From contig NZ_JAPFQO010000011.1 in NCBI RefSeq assembly GCF_026241195.1, positions 62,001 through 126,000 on the forward strand: a stretch of DNA of 64,000 bases, in the 5' to 3' direction. The DNA comes from Pontibacter anaerobius. GTDB taxonomy: Bacteria > Bacteroidota > Bacteroidia > Cytophagales > Hymenobacteraceae. The position numbers and the translations under genes were made by a program. The notes under the pieces are model-generated. The model was not told the DNA's origin. It made no database searches and worked only from the letters and a program-made list of their open reading frames with translations. Every line of letters begins with the position of its first letter. The stretch's first letter is position 1. This document shows, one piece after another, positions 44,124 to 55,212 of this stretch.

Positions 44124-44858
44124 CTACTGTATATTATTCTCCTCCACCCACTTCAGGAAAGCTTCTTTGTAAACCTCACCTATTGGGATTTCCTTATTGC
44201 CGATGCGGATGCGGCTTTTCTCGATGCTGTCGATCTTTTGCAGCGACACGATAAAAGAGCGGTGCACGCGCAGGAATTTAGAGTCGGGCAGCTTCTCCAT
44301 CATCTTGTTCATTGAGAGGAGCGTGATGATCTTCTGATCCTTGGTCTGGATGATGATGTAGTCCTTCAGACCCTCTATCCAAAGGATGTCCTTAAAATCA
44401 ACCCGAATGGTTTTGTAATCGGCCTTCACGAATATGAAGTCATGCTCTGCTGTGGCTGGCTGTGCGGCCGGAGCAGCCTCGCTGGCTTTGGAGCCGGAAC
44501 GCTGCAGCCTTTCCTGCGCCTTGGTCACGGCCTTCAGAAAGCGATCGAAGGGGATGGGCTTGAGCAGGTAATCGACGGCATCCTGATTAAAACCCTCCAG
44601 GGCATAATCGGGGTAGGCGGTGGTGAAGATGATGAGCGGCTGGTGCTTGAGTATGTTCAGGAACTGTATACCCGTCAGTTCGGGCATCTCAATATCCAGG
44701 AACATCAGGTCTACCTGCTCCTCCTGCAGCACCTGCATAGCCTCGGTGGCGCTGGAGCAGGTTTTTACCAGTTTCAGGAAAGGCAGTTTGCTTACGTAGC
44801 TCTCGATGATGTCGAGGGCCAGCGGTTCATCGTCAACGGCAAGGCAGCGGATTGTCAT
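44124..44858 (-). CDS. LytTR-family response regulator
   Basis: The start at 44858 (MTIRCLAVDDEPLAL) gives 244 residues. The receiver domain has Asp9/Asp10, the phosphoacceptor Asp55 in LMFLDIEMPE and Lys100 in YLLKPIPFD. A linker rich in Ala and Pro (about 115-135) leads to the LytTR DNA-binding domain (about 140-240: KTIRVDFKDILWIEGLKDYI, then FLRVHRSFIVSLQKID). The ORF could start 23 codons earlier, but that part has no receiver similarity. The gene starts four bases after the histidine kinase stop, so the two form a two-component pair. Confidence 0.92.
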   Translation of the reverse strand: MTIRCLAVDDEPLALDIIESYVSKLPFLKLVKTCSSATEAMQVLQEEQVDLMFLDIEMPELTGIQFLNILKHQPLIIFTTAYPDYALEGFNQDAVDYLLKPIPFDRFLKAVTKAQERLQRSGSKASEAAPAAQPATAEHDFIFVKADYKTIRVDFKDILWIEGLKDYIIIQTKDQKIITLLSMNKMMEKLPDSKFLRVHRSFIVSLQKIDSIEKSRIRIGNKEIPIGEVYKEAFLKWVEENNIQ

Positions 44859-44862
44859 AGTT

Positions 44863-45927
44863 TTATTTGGTTTTAGGCTTGAAGTATAATTTGAGGGTGG
44901 CGTAAAATGTACCTCCCTTTTCCTCAAAAGTCAGTTCGTGGCGTTTGTTGTACAGCAGGTTGAGACGGCGTTTCAGGTTTTCAAGGCCAATGCCCCCAAA
45001 CTCCCGCTTCTTGTGCTGGCTGGTGTTGTTGATGGTACTGAAGAGCAGGAAATCCTCCTTCACCACCAGGTTAAGTATAATTCCCACCTCGTTCTTGCTC
45101 ACCAGGCCATGTTTAAAGGCATTCTCCACCAGCGTCATCAGTAGCATGGGCGCTATCTGCTTTCCCTCCAGGCTCCCCTGTATGTTAAATTTTATACTTG
45201 TCTGCTCGCGCAGGCGTAGCTTCTGCAAATCTATAAAATTCTTGATGTGGTCCACCTCTTTCTCCAGGCTCACCAGGGCATCGTTGCTTTCGTACAGCAT
45301 GTAGCGCATCAGCAGCGAGAGTTTCATGATGGCATCCGGCGTTTCGGGGTGCTGCTTGTAAGCCAGTGAGTAAATGTTGTTGAGCGTGTTAAAGAGGAAA
45401 TGCGGGTTTACCTGCGATTTGAGGAAGGCCAGTTCCGCGGTTAGCTTCTGCGTCTCCAGCTCCTTGTTTCGCCGCTCGTTGCGAATGTAGTTGCCGGTCA
45501 CCTTCAGGGCAGAGGAGATAAAGACCAGCACCAGCCCCCCCATGATGTACTGAATAATGCGTTCGCTGCTGTAAAGCTGTGTCATCTCGCGGTTAAACTC
45601 CCGGAACAGGTAAAAATCGAGCGGCGCCCGAAGTACGGCAATGGCTACCAGTGTGGTGAGAACGGCGGCAATGTACAGGAAGATGCGGTTACGCGCCAGG
45701 TACCTGGAGATAAGCACATACCAGTTAAAGTAGAAGATGAAGATGTTGATCAGCAGGCCCACCAGCACATCCAGTACCTTGGTGAAGGAGAGCGCGCTGT
45801 TACCGTACAGAAAATAAAACACCCAGGCCCCGAATAGCAACCAGGCCGTCACGTGTATGGCAACGGTATACCTTTTCTTCACGGTTACCTGGGGCAGAAC
45901 TATGCTGACTTTTGACAAGGCTATCAA
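44863..45927 (-). CDS. LytS-like sensor histidine kinase
   Basis: A 354-residue membrane kinase with four N-terminal helices (about 23-44, 52-72, 82-100 and 126-144). The His_kinase (PF06580) box QVNPHFLFNTLNNIYSLA has phosphoacceptor His176, and the ATPase region has LLMTLVENAFKHG and GGIGLENLKRRL. It has no extracytoplasmic sensor domain. It is the first gene of the operon with the LytTR regulator and is divergent from an ABC exporter. Inverted repeats lie in the spacer just upstream (45953-45984). Confidence 0.92.
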   Translation of the reverse strand: MIALSKVSIVLPQVTVKKRYTVAIHVTAWLLFGAWVFYFLYGNSALSFTKVLDVLVGLLINIFIFYFNWYVLISRYLARNRIFLYIAAVLTTLVAIAVLRAPLDFYLFREFNREMTQLYSSERIIQYIMGGLVLVFISSALKVTGNYIRNERRNKELETQKLTAELAFLKSQVNPHFLFNTLNNIYSLAYKQHPETPDAIMKLSLLMRYMLYESNDALVSLEKEVDHIKNFIDLQKLRLREQTSIKFNIQGSLEGKQIAPMLLMTLVENAFKHGLVSKNEVGIILNLVVKEDFLLFSTINNTSQHKKREFGGIGLENLKRRLNLLYNKRHELTFEEKGGTFYATLKLYFKPKTK

Positions 45928-45952
45928 TCTGGCTTTAGCTGTTAACTGGCAG

Positions 45953-46044
45953 CATGCAAGTATAAACTAACTTATACCTGCATGTAGCTTCTTCATTGTA
46001 TAAAGATAAACAAAGTATGGCATTTAAGTACTGCCGCCATACTT
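45953..46044. promoter_or_regulatory. Two inverted repeats in divergent LytS/ABC promoter region
   Basis: CATGCAAGTATAA (45953-45965) faces TTATACCTGCATG (45972-45984), with one mismatch and a 6-base spacer. AAGTATGGC (46013-46021) faces GCCATACTT (46036-46044) across 14 bases. Both lie between the kinase start at 45927 and the ABC start at 46216, so they are candidate operators or mRNA hairpins. They also contain the window-wide word, which may be coincidental. Confidence 0.4.
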
Positions 46045-46215
46045 CTATATACTAACCTGCCTGTAATGGCTATCAAAAGTATGATTTACAGGACAAAACA
46101 GCTCTGGTGCATGGTTTTATACTTGGTCTAGGATTTTTGGAGGTTGGTATATTCTATTTTTTTGATGCCGAAATAAATTCCTCTTTTGTAGCCATACGCT
46201 ACTAACATCAAAACT

Positions 46216-47175
46216 ATGAAACCATTTATCATTGAGACCCACGGCCTTAACTACAGCTTCGGGAAGCGGCAGGTGCTGCAAAACCTGGAGCTGCGCGTGC
46301 CGCAGGGAGCTATCTTCGGCTTTCTGGGACCTAACGGTGCCGGAAAATCCACCACCATTCGTATTCTGCTGGGGCTGCTGCCGGTGCCCAAAGGCCAGGT
46401 GCTGGTGCATGGGCAGGACCTGAAGGAGAACCGCATCGACATCCTCCGCCGCACGGGTTCTTTGATCGAGATGCCTACGCTGTACCGCCACCTTTCCGGC
46501 CACGACAACCTGGAGATGCACCGACGCATGGTGCAGGCACCTAAAGCCCGCATTGCCGAAGTACTGCAAATTGTAGGGCTTACGCAGGATGCCCACCGCA
46601 AAACAAAGGAGTACTCGCTGGGCATGAGCCAGCGACTCGGCATTGCACTGGCCTTGATGGCCGACCCAGAACTGCTTATTCTGGATGAGCCCACTAACGG
46701 GCTGGACCCTAGTGGAATAAGAGAGGTGCGTGAGTTGCTCGTTAGGCTGAACCGTGACTTCGGGAAAACGATCTTCCTCTCCAGCCACCTGCTTTCCGAG
46801 ATAGAGAAATGCGCTACTGAACTGGCTATAATCGACAAGGGGGGCATGCTTTACCAGGGCAGCCTGCAGCATTTATATGAAGGTACTTTCCAGAGCAATG
46901 TGCTGCAACTGGAGACCAGCAATAATGCCATCGCCCACAAACTGCTTGAAGACCACCAGTACCAGCTGCTACCGCAGGAAGACGATGTGCTGGCGGTGCA
47001 GGTGCAGGACAAGCAGCAGGTAGCCAGGATAAACCGCTTTCTGGTGGTGAACGGGCTGGAGGTATTTCGCCTTAGCACCCATACCTACAACCTGGAGGAG
47101 CTTTTCCTGAATATCACCAAAGGAGATGTAGCGGCCACTGCCATACAAGAACCCGTACTTTTCGAAAGACTATGA
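46216..47175 (+). CDS. ABC transporter ATP-binding protein (BcrA-like)
   Basis: A 319-residue ATPase of an ABC-2 exporter. Walker A is GPNGAGKST (about 39-47), the signature region is YSLGMSQRLGIALAL (about 137-151), Walker B is LLILDEPTNGLDPSG (about 157-171), and FLSSHLLSEIEKC supplies the switch His. The C-terminal third (from about 225) is the extension typical of bacitracin/lantibiotic-type exporters. The stop overlaps the permease start (ATGA), so translation is coupled. It is divergent from a LytS/LytT pair that may control it. Confidence 0.92.
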   Translation: MKPFIIETHGLNYSFGKRQVLQNLELRVPQGAIFGFLGPNGAGKSTTIRILLGLLPVPKGQVLVHGQDLKENRIDILRRTGSLIEMPTLYRHLSGHDNLEMHRRMVQAPKARIAEVLQIVGLTQDAHRKTKEYSLGMSQRLGIALALMADPELLILDEPTNGLDPSGIREVRELLVRLNRDFGKTIFLSSHLLSEIEKCATELAIIDKGGMLYQGSLQHLYEGTFQSNVLQLETSNNAIAHKLLEDHQYQLLPQEDDVLAVQVQDKQQVARINRFLVVNGLEVFRLSTHTYNLEELFLNITKGDVAATAIQEPVLFERL

Positions 47176-47951
47176 ACGCGCTAATCTACTACCGCAGCAG
47201 TGTCAGCTCAGAATCGTTAAAGCTGAAAAACACCTTCTCGCTCTGGCTCTCCATTCTTGCGCCCTGCGCCCTCATTGGCATGCACGTGCTGGTGTTCTGG
47301 TCCAAAGGGCAGCATTTTATCACTGAAGGCGTTAATCCCTGGCATCGGTTTGCCATGCAGAATTTCAGCCTTTATACCATTTTGCTTATGCCCATTTTTA
47401 TCGCGCTGCTGACAAGCCTGACCAACGGCATTGAGCATAAATCTAACGGCTGGAAGCACCTTAATAGCCTGCCGCTACCTAAAAGCACGATCTACACAGC
47501 CAAGGCTACTACTGTGGTGGGGCTGGTGCTGCTGAGCAACGTGGTATTTGTGCTGGCTTACCTGGCAGCTGGTTTGTTCCTGCAGCTGGTGCGCCCCGAT
47601 CTGGGTTTCGAAAATATAGTGGGCTTACAAGTAGTGTTTGTGGCCGTGCTGAAGATGTTTCTGGCCACCTTCGTGATTATTGCCGTGCAGTTCTGGCTGA
47701 GCATCCGCTGGAGCAGTTTTGCCTTAAGTATGGGAGTGGGAATAGTGGCTATCATCACAGTGATTGTGGCCACCCAGTGGGAGTATATTCATTTATACCC
47801 CTTTGCCTATCCGCTTATGTCAATCAAAAACTTCCCTTCAGAAGCAGAGGTGTATAACCTGTTTAGCCAGGAGGTACTGTTAAGTTTAGGCGTTGGTTTG
47901 CTGGTGTTTATACTTGGCTACTTCGATGTTTCCAGGAAGCGGATTTCTTAA
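47172..47951 (+). CDS. ABC transporter permease (ABC-2 type)
   Basis: A 259-residue permease with six hydrophobic segments, at about 22-42, 62-82, 108-130, 150-172, 180-200 and 233-252. Its start overlaps the ATPase stop by four bases. The pattern of an N-terminal helix, a long loop (NGIEHKSNGWKHLNSLPLP) and a core of four helices matches lantibiotic-immunity/exporter permeases. The two genes together form a complete exporter. The substrate is unknown; a peptide antibiotic or lipid-linked drug would be usual for the family. Confidence 0.88.
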   Translation: MNALIYYRSSVSSESLKLKNTFSLWLSILAPCALIGMHVLVFWSKGQHFITEGVNPWHRFAMQNFSLYTILLMPIFIALLTSLTNGIEHKSNGWKHLNSLPLPKSTIYTAKATTVVGLVLLSNVVFVLAYLAAGLFLQLVRPDLGFENIVGLQVVFVAVLKMFLATFVIIAVQFWLSIRWSSFALSMGVGIVAIITVIVATQWEYIHLYPFAYPLMSIKNFPSEAEVYNLFSQEVLLSLGVGLLVFILGYFDVSRKRIS

Positions 47952-47979
47952 AGTATGAGTGTTTGTTGTTTGTTTTATA

Positions 47980-48018
47980 TAAGTGCAGCACCGGTATCCG
48001 GTGCTGCACTTTTTTATA
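47980..48018 (+). terminator. intrinsic terminator
   Basis: AAGTGCAGCACCGG pairs with CCGGTGCTGCACTT around TAT and is followed by TTTTTT. It ends the ABC exporter operon. Confidence 0.9.
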
Positions 48019-48126
48019 GTATAAAAAGTAAGAAGAGGCTTAGAGGAGAAGGGCTTTCATGCTGACTTGCTACTATGCTCAGAAGGTAACTGTATTTACA
48101 GAGCAAGAATAAACAGCCTAAAAACT

Positions 48127-50313
<2,187 letters not shown>

Positions 50314-50381
50314 GGTTGGGCTCTGCAGCCGATTTCATTCCTCTGTCCTCTTATTGGAAGTTTAGAGTTTAGGAACGATGA

Positions 50382-50945
50382 TCCCACCCCTAGAGCTACG
50401 CTCGCTAGCTCAAAACTCCCGTTTTGGCTAGTCCAGAGGAGGGGAATTTCCGACCACCCCTGCCCTCAGAGCTATGCTCGCTGCCTTCAAACTCACGTTC
50501 TCGTTAGTCAAAGCAGGTGAGTTTACCTCACCCCAACCCTCTCCTAAGAACAGGAGAGGAAGTTTTCAAAGACGATTAACATCCCCCTACCCCCTTCAAA
50601 GGGGGACTTGGTTTAACGCAACTACCTCAGTCCAATTGTCATCACGACCTTCAGGGAGAGATCTGGCTGAACCAGTAACGTGGGCATTCTCCAGATTTCT
50701 CGCGCTGCTCGAAATGACAGGGAAGGAGTGGCTATCGAGAACTGATCCCAGTCTTTCCGTTGAGCGCCTTTTGAGATTCCGGTGCCGCAAAGCGGCATTG
50801 CGACCTAAGGGTAGCAAAAGAAGGGAACACCGCGCGATGCGGGAAAACGAGGCCTCCGGCCTTGATGGCATCATAGCCGGAGATGAAACGATAGATAAGT
50901 AAGACTGCGGATAAACGGAGACTAGAAACGATAGCTTGTGCCAAA
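50382..50945 (+). repeat. Composite intergenic repeat, copy 3
   Basis: This is the longest copy. It starts with the long-loop palindrome (50382-50450) and a diverged relative (50451-50517), then the CCCTCTCC/GGAGAGG module (50527-50570), the CCCTTCAAAGGGGG hairpin (about 50590-50610), the CAGTCTTTCCGTTGAGCG block (about 50750), CGATGCGGGAAAACGAGGCC (about 50836) and the end block with GACTGCGGAT. An extra segment of about 100 bases is inserted before the CAGTCTTT block. Confidence 0.75.
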
Positions 50946-51019
50946 CTGAAGAAAGCAGCGGCCCAAAGTATAAAGGCACAAGCAGAAACCTGCGCCAGGA
51001 AAGTATAAAACAAAACATC

Positions 51020-51404
51020 AACGACAAGCCTATAAGCCGGGTTCTGTCGCTACGCCCGAAGGCGTGCGTCTTATCATTTATCTAGGCCTGCACTCGCGCA
51101 CAGGCTCCATCGACCTACCCACTGACATCGGACGAGCAGCCCTTAGCCCCGCCGAAGCGAGGCGCTGTCAGCCTATTTGGTCTTTCAACTCCTAAGGTTT
51201 ACCCAGCCGGACTGGTCACCCAGCCGCTGGTGCGCTCTTACCGCACCTTTTCACCCTTACCTCAATTGCTTGAGGCGGTAATTTTCTGTGGCACTGGCTG
51301 TATCCCGCTTGCGCAGGACCCTTCCCGTTAGGAAGTAGGATGCTCTGTGTTGCCCGGACTTTCCTCTCCCCAAAAGGGCAGCGATAAGACGACTTGCCGT
51401 TGAT
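51020..51404 (-). ncRNA. rnpB: RNase P RNA (bacterial type A)
   Basis: This 385-base RNA removes 5' leaders from tRNA precursors. On the minus strand it starts CAACGGCAAGTCGTC and ends GGCTTGTCGTTG, and these ends pair almost perfectly as helix P1 (one G-U). Conserved elements are GAGGAAAGTCCGGGCAAC near the 5' end (the universal P4 strand) and AGAACCCGGCTTATAGG at the 3' end, with a GCGCAAGCGGGATAC stretch and a long P12-like stem. The ends are accurate to within a few bases. Short ORFs read across it are not genes. It lies between repeat copy 3 and the DUF2027 gene. Confidence 0.95.
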
Positions 51405-51541
51405 ATTTTGCTTTGCACAAAGATAACACAATTACCGAACCGGAGGTTCGGATAGAGTTAAAGAGTTGGGGAGATAGAGAGTTTAGATGTTAAGAACAGA
51501 TTTCTGGAGTCTCTAACTCCTAAACACCCAAACTCTCTAAC

Positions 51542-52495
51542 TTATTTCAGTCTCACCAACGTGGCGCCGTAACCGAATTTTTCTTTGCGGGCGTCTTCGA
51601 AGAATTTGATGCCGGGGGTGCGGCTCAGTATTTTCTGTAGTTCCTTGCGAAGCACGCCGTTACCGGCCCCGTGTATGAACACGATCTCGTGCATGTTGGT
51701 GGCCATGGCCCTGTCCAGCGCATCCTGGAAGCGCTCCAATTGTGTTTTAATGATGGCGCTGTTGCTCATGCCGCTGTGGTCGTCCACCAGTTTCTCAATG
51801 TGCAGGTCCACTTCGTGCTCGGGCGCAGTAAGTTTGTAGGTTTCGTGGTTTTGCGCCGCTTCTTCGAGCTGCTCTTTTATCTTATCAGGATTAACGGAAA
51901 CAGGCTTCTGATCGAGCTGGAACAGGTAGGCCTCTTTGTTGAGCACAGGCGCAGTGCGCTTACTCTTGTAAAAAGAACTGGCCTTAAACTGCACCCGCTT
52001 TACAACCGGTTCGAAGATGGTAGGGCTGCCATTGCGATGCTGAATGAACTGGATCAGCAGGTTTGGCCATTTTTCGAACTCCTTCAGGTGGTAATGTGTT
52101 ATCACGCGGGTTGCTTTTGGAGCCAGCTTGTCGTTCTGCAGCCCGCGGTAATTCTTCTCGCGCTCCTCACCGCTGGTAAACAGCACATCGTAATCCGAGT
52201 TATTTACCATGGTTACCGCCAACAACTCCTCCGACTGGTGCACCAGCGCCAGGTACACCCCTTGTGCCGCCAAAACCGGCGCGGCAGGCTCTTTACGTTT
52301 GCTTGGCTGTATGGTGGTTTCGTCCTGGCGCATATACTTTTGCTCCTCAGCGGCGATCACCACCACCTCGCGGCGGGCAACAGGTATGGTAAAGTCGTTA
52401 TCGATGGCTACTTCTACCAGATTATTATCCAAAAGGCGCGTAATAATGCCTTCCTCACGGCCGGACATCAGGCGCACACGGTCTCCTACGTTCAT
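51542..52495 (-). CDS. DUF2027 and Smr-domain protein
   Basis: A 317-residue soluble protein. The N-terminal 60 residues (MNVGDRVRLMSGREEGIITRL) form an SH3-like barrel, and a basic Pro linker leads to the DUF2027 beta domain (about 75-190). The C-terminal Smr domain (from about 225: VDLHIEKLVDDHSG, then VFIHGAGNGVLRKELQ) has the HGxGxG motif expected of a nuclease-like fold. Smr domains in MutS2 act on stalled ribosomes or DNA. What this Bacteroidota-specific combination does is unknown. Monocistronic. Confidence 0.88.
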   Translation of the reverse strand: MNVGDRVRLMSGREEGIITRLLDNNLVEVAIDNDFTIPVARREVVVIAAEEQKYMRQDETTIQPSKRKEPAAPVLAAQGVYLALVHQSEELLAVTMVNNSDYDVLFTSGEEREKNYRGLQNDKLAPKATRVITHYHLKEFEKWPNLLIQFIQHRNGSPTIFEPVVKRVQFKASSFYKSKRTAPVLNKEAYLFQLDQKPVSVNPDKIKEQLEEAAQNHETYKLTAPEHEVDLHIEKLVDDHSGMSNSAIIKTQLERFQDALDRAMATNMHEIVFIHGAGNGVLRKELQKILSRTPGIKFFEDARKEKFGYGATLVRLK

Positions 52496-52599
52496 GGTTT
52501 CTTTGTTCGTTATGGGTTGTTGATCAATCGTTCTTTATAAAGTATGAACGATCGAACAGGATACACAAAGATACGAATCTTTGGGCAGGGGAGGCGGAC

Positions 52600-53499
52600 T
52601 TAGAAGTACAACGGGTGCAGTTTAAAACCGTTTTTCCGGTTATACTCCAATGCAGGGGCAGGCACTTTGATGATGCTGAGCACGTATAGGGCGGTGTTCC
52701 ATACTTTGTTGCGGCCTTTGAAGTGCATCAGGTTGAGGTCGGGGCTGAGGTAGAACTGGCGGTGCGCATCCAGCCCCGCGGCGGCGTTAGCCTCCGGATC
52801 GTTGTAGACCATTTCCTGCGCACCGTAGCCTACGGCAATATTCAGCCACTTCGGGTACTTGCTTTCTTCGTTCAGAAAGGCACCTACATTCACCGAAAGC
52901 CAGTAGGTTTGGCCGTTGTAATCTTTCAGTGCCTGCTCTCCCAGGTTACTGCCGAGCACATTGGGGCGCATATCGGCGTAGCGGGTAGTATGAAAAGAAT
53001 ATTTAGGCATGATGCGCACTTCCTGCCAGGCCAGCTCCTGCGCCACCACACCGGCAGAGCCAACTGTATTGGCCACTACATCACCCACAGAGGCGCCATA
53101 ATCAGCTTGATACCCATCAAAAATTTCGATCGGAGTTTGCAGAAGTATACCTGTAAGTCCGCCGTAAAATATGGCTTTTTTCTCCGGCATGCCTGCCCAG
53201 CGCAGCATGTCGATACCTGCCCGGCTTTGGTGAAAGGCACCCCAGAAATGCCCCGCTTTATCCACCTGTTTCCATTGCTTGTTGTCGTCAAACCAATGAA
53301 AATCAGTGCGCTCTTCTTCGGAGTACCAAGCTTTGTTAAGGGAGATCAGCAGGGAAGTATAGCCTACCCCGAAAGCTGAACCCAGCACCAGCAGACGTTT
53401 GTTGCTTACCTTAGTTGTATCGGGCTGCACTTGAGCCATACTTAGCCGGGGCAGGCAAAGCAGCAGGAGCAGGAGGTGAAGTATAAGTCGCTGGCGCAT
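52600..53499 (-). CDS. DUF2279-family exported protein
   Basis: A 299-residue protein with a signal peptide (about 1-22, ending SMAQ). GSAFGVGYTSLLISLNKAWY, HWFDDNKQWKQVDKAGHFWGAFHQSRAG and PIEIFDGYQADYGASVGDVVANTVGSA are the pattern of DUF2279 (YfiM-like) proteins, with several conserved His, Asp and Gly residues in short membrane-associated helices. The C-terminus ends in a beta-like HPLYF, as in outer-membrane proteins. The function is unknown. It is a single gene, divergent from the repeats at 53575. Confidence 0.8.
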   Translation of the reverse strand: MRQRLILHLLLLLLCLPRLSMAQVQPDTTKVSNKRLLVLGSAFGVGYTSLLISLNKAWYSEEERTDFHWFDDNKQWKQVDKAGHFWGAFHQSRAGIDMLRWAGMPEKKAIFYGGLTGILLQTPIEIFDGYQADYGASVGDVVANTVGSAGVVAQELAWQEVRIMPKYSFHTTRYADMRPNVLGSNLGEQALKDYNGQTYWLSVNVGAFLNEESKYPKWLNIAVGYGAQEMVYNDPEANAAAGLDAHRQFYLSPDLNLMHFKGRNKVWNTALYVLSIIKVPAPALEYNRKNGFKLHPLYF

Positions 53500-53574
53500 C
53501 GGGGCAAAGATAGGGATATTCGGTTTATCTGGTTAGTATTTGCTGGTAGGGGAGTCATAGGGTTTGTCTATACT

Positions 53575-53990
53575 CTCATAGCTGCTGCTTTCATCATCCT
53601 GATACAAACTATCTTTTCTAGCTTCTGCTGATCCTGAGTCTTCTAAAACTATTGTTCCACTTCCTGCTGTGGTGTCCTCCAGGTCGGAAGACCTCGTCCT
53701 GGGGGTAGGGGCCCTCGATATGGGCATCGCGCGGTGTATTGAAGCTGCCATCGCTACGCTGCAGGCTGCCCTCCGGGCACCGCATCAATACAAGGCGCTC
53801 AACCCACGGACTGGAATCTAGTTTGGTAGCCACCGCTGACGGAGCCTGAGCAGTACTCCCTCTCCTGTTTTGGGGGTAGGGGCCCTCGAGAAAAGGAGAG
53901 GGCTGGGGTGAGGTAAATTCCCCTCCTTAGACTACCGAGAACGTGAGTTCGAAGGTAGCGAGCTTAGCTCTGAGGGGCAGGGGTGGTTGG
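53575..53990 (-). repeat. Composite intergenic repeat, copy 4 (partial/diverged)
   Basis: Read on the minus strand, a long-loop palindrome (53917-53990, inside GAACGTGAGTTCG) is followed by the CCCTCTCC/GGAGAGGG module with GGGCCCTCGAG (53859-53914), a diverged GTTGAGCGCCTTG block (about 53790) and an end block GACTCAGGATCAGCAG (about 53620-53640). A second GGGGCCCTCGA module is inserted at about 53700. Further decayed modules extend to 54040. No gene is present in 53500-54140. Confidence 0.7.
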
Positions 53991-54083
53991 ATCCGGTACT
54001 GCAGAGCTTCCTCCCCTGTTTTGGGGGAGGGGCCCCTCTATATTGTCTTATCCTGCAAATCCTGATTCTGACAGGGGATTAAA

Positions 54084-54121
54084 ACAAAAGCGGCGAAACA
54101 TTTCTGCTCCGCCGCTTTTTA
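54084..54121 (-). terminator. intrinsic terminator for the PDH E1 beta gene
   Basis: AAAAGCGGCG pairs with CGCCGCTTTT across a 14-base loop. On the minus strand it runs into TTTGTTTTAA, 20-55 bases after the stop at 54141. Confidence 0.8.
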
Positions 54122-54140
54122 TACCTTAAAGCATTTATAT

Positions 54141-55124
54141 TTATGCTTTCTTGTACATTACTGATTTAACAGCCTCTATCGTACGCTCTACATTTGGCAG
54201 TGATGCCTCGATCAGGGTAGGGGCGTAAGGAAGCGGCACGTCGCGGCAGGTAACACGCTTTACCGGAGCATCCATGTAATCGAACGCGTTGCTCTGGATG
54301 TGGTACGCCAGCTCGGCAGAGATGGAAGCCAGTGGCCATGCCTCTTCTACAACCACCATGCGGTTTGTCTTCTTCACAGACTCTACCAGTGTTTTGTAGT
54401 CGATAGGGCGAACGGTGCGCAGGTCGATTACCTCGGCGTTAATACCGTCTTCGGCCAGTTCTTCGGCAGCTGCCAGGGCTACTTTCATCATCTTGCCAAA
54501 AGAAACGATGGTCACGTCAGAACCTTCGCGCTTGATGTCGGCTACACCGATCGGAATAGTGTACTCTTCCTCCGGAACCTCGCCTTTGTCGCCGTACATC
54601 TGCTCCGACTCCATGAAGATCACCGGGTCGTTGTCGCGGATGGCAGACTTCAGCAGGCCTTTTGCATCGTAAGGGTTTGATGGAACAATTACTTTTAGAC
54701 CAGGCGTGTTGGCATACCAGTTCTCGAAGTTCTGCGAGTGCTGCGAAGACAGCATACCGGCGCTACCGGTAGGGCCACGGAACACCATTGGGGCACCGTA
54801 TTGCCCACCTGACATGGACATCAGCTTAGCGGCAGAGTTGATCACCTGGTCGATGGCAACCAGCGAGAAGTTAAAGGTCATGAACTCGATGATCGGGCGC
54901 AGGCCGTTCATGGCAGCACCCACACCGATACCGGCAAAACCCAGCTCGGCGATTGGGGTATCGATCACACGCTCCGGACCAAACTCGTCCAGCATGCCTT
55001 GGCTCACTTTGTAAGCTCCGTTGTACTCGGCAACTTCCTCGCCCATCAGAAACACGCTCTTGTCGCGGCGCATCTCCTCCGACATCGCTTCGCGCAGGGC
55101 TTCTCTAAACTGTATACTTCGCAT
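54141..55124 (-). CDS. pdhB: Pyruvate dehydrogenase E1 component, beta subunit
   Basis: A 327-residue transketolase-like subunit that, with E1 alpha, decarboxylates pyruvate using thiamine diphosphate. [18 protein letters not shown] and the ThDP-binding [18 protein letters not shown] with [17 protein letters not shown] match PdhB. The C-terminal domain has [17 protein letters not shown] and [18 protein letters not shown]. The E1 alpha gene is not adjacent, as is usual when pdhA, pdhB and pdhC are scattered. Branched-chain E1 beta is the alternative reading, but the sequence looks PdhB. Confidence 0.92.
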   Translation of the reverse strand: MRSIQFREALREAMSEEMRRDKSVFLMGEEVAEYNGAYKVSQGMLDEFGPERVIDTPIAELGFAGIGVGAAMNGLRPIIEFMTFNFSLVAIDQVINSAAKLMSMSGGQYGAPMVFRGPTGSAGMLSSQHSQNFENWYANTPGLKVIVPSNPYDAKGLLKSAIRDNDPVIFMESEQMYGDKGEVPEEEYTIPIGVADIKREGSDVTIVSFGKMMKVALAAAEELAEDGINAEVIDLRTVRPIDYKTLVESVKKTNRMVVVEEAWPLASISAELAYHIQSNAFDYMDAPVKRVTCRDVPLPYAPTLIEASLPNVERTIEAVKSVMYKKA

Positions 55125-55212
55125 ATAAGATGTTTAATTCTCGGTTCAGCAGGTAAAATTAAGAGAACTCTGTCAAATTACAATGTACTCCCGTGTTTTC
55201 TGCGCTCCAAAC

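Noticed and set aside
51216-51431. 71-codon ORF
   Set aside because: It overlaps RNase P RNA, whose conserved elements explain the sequence.
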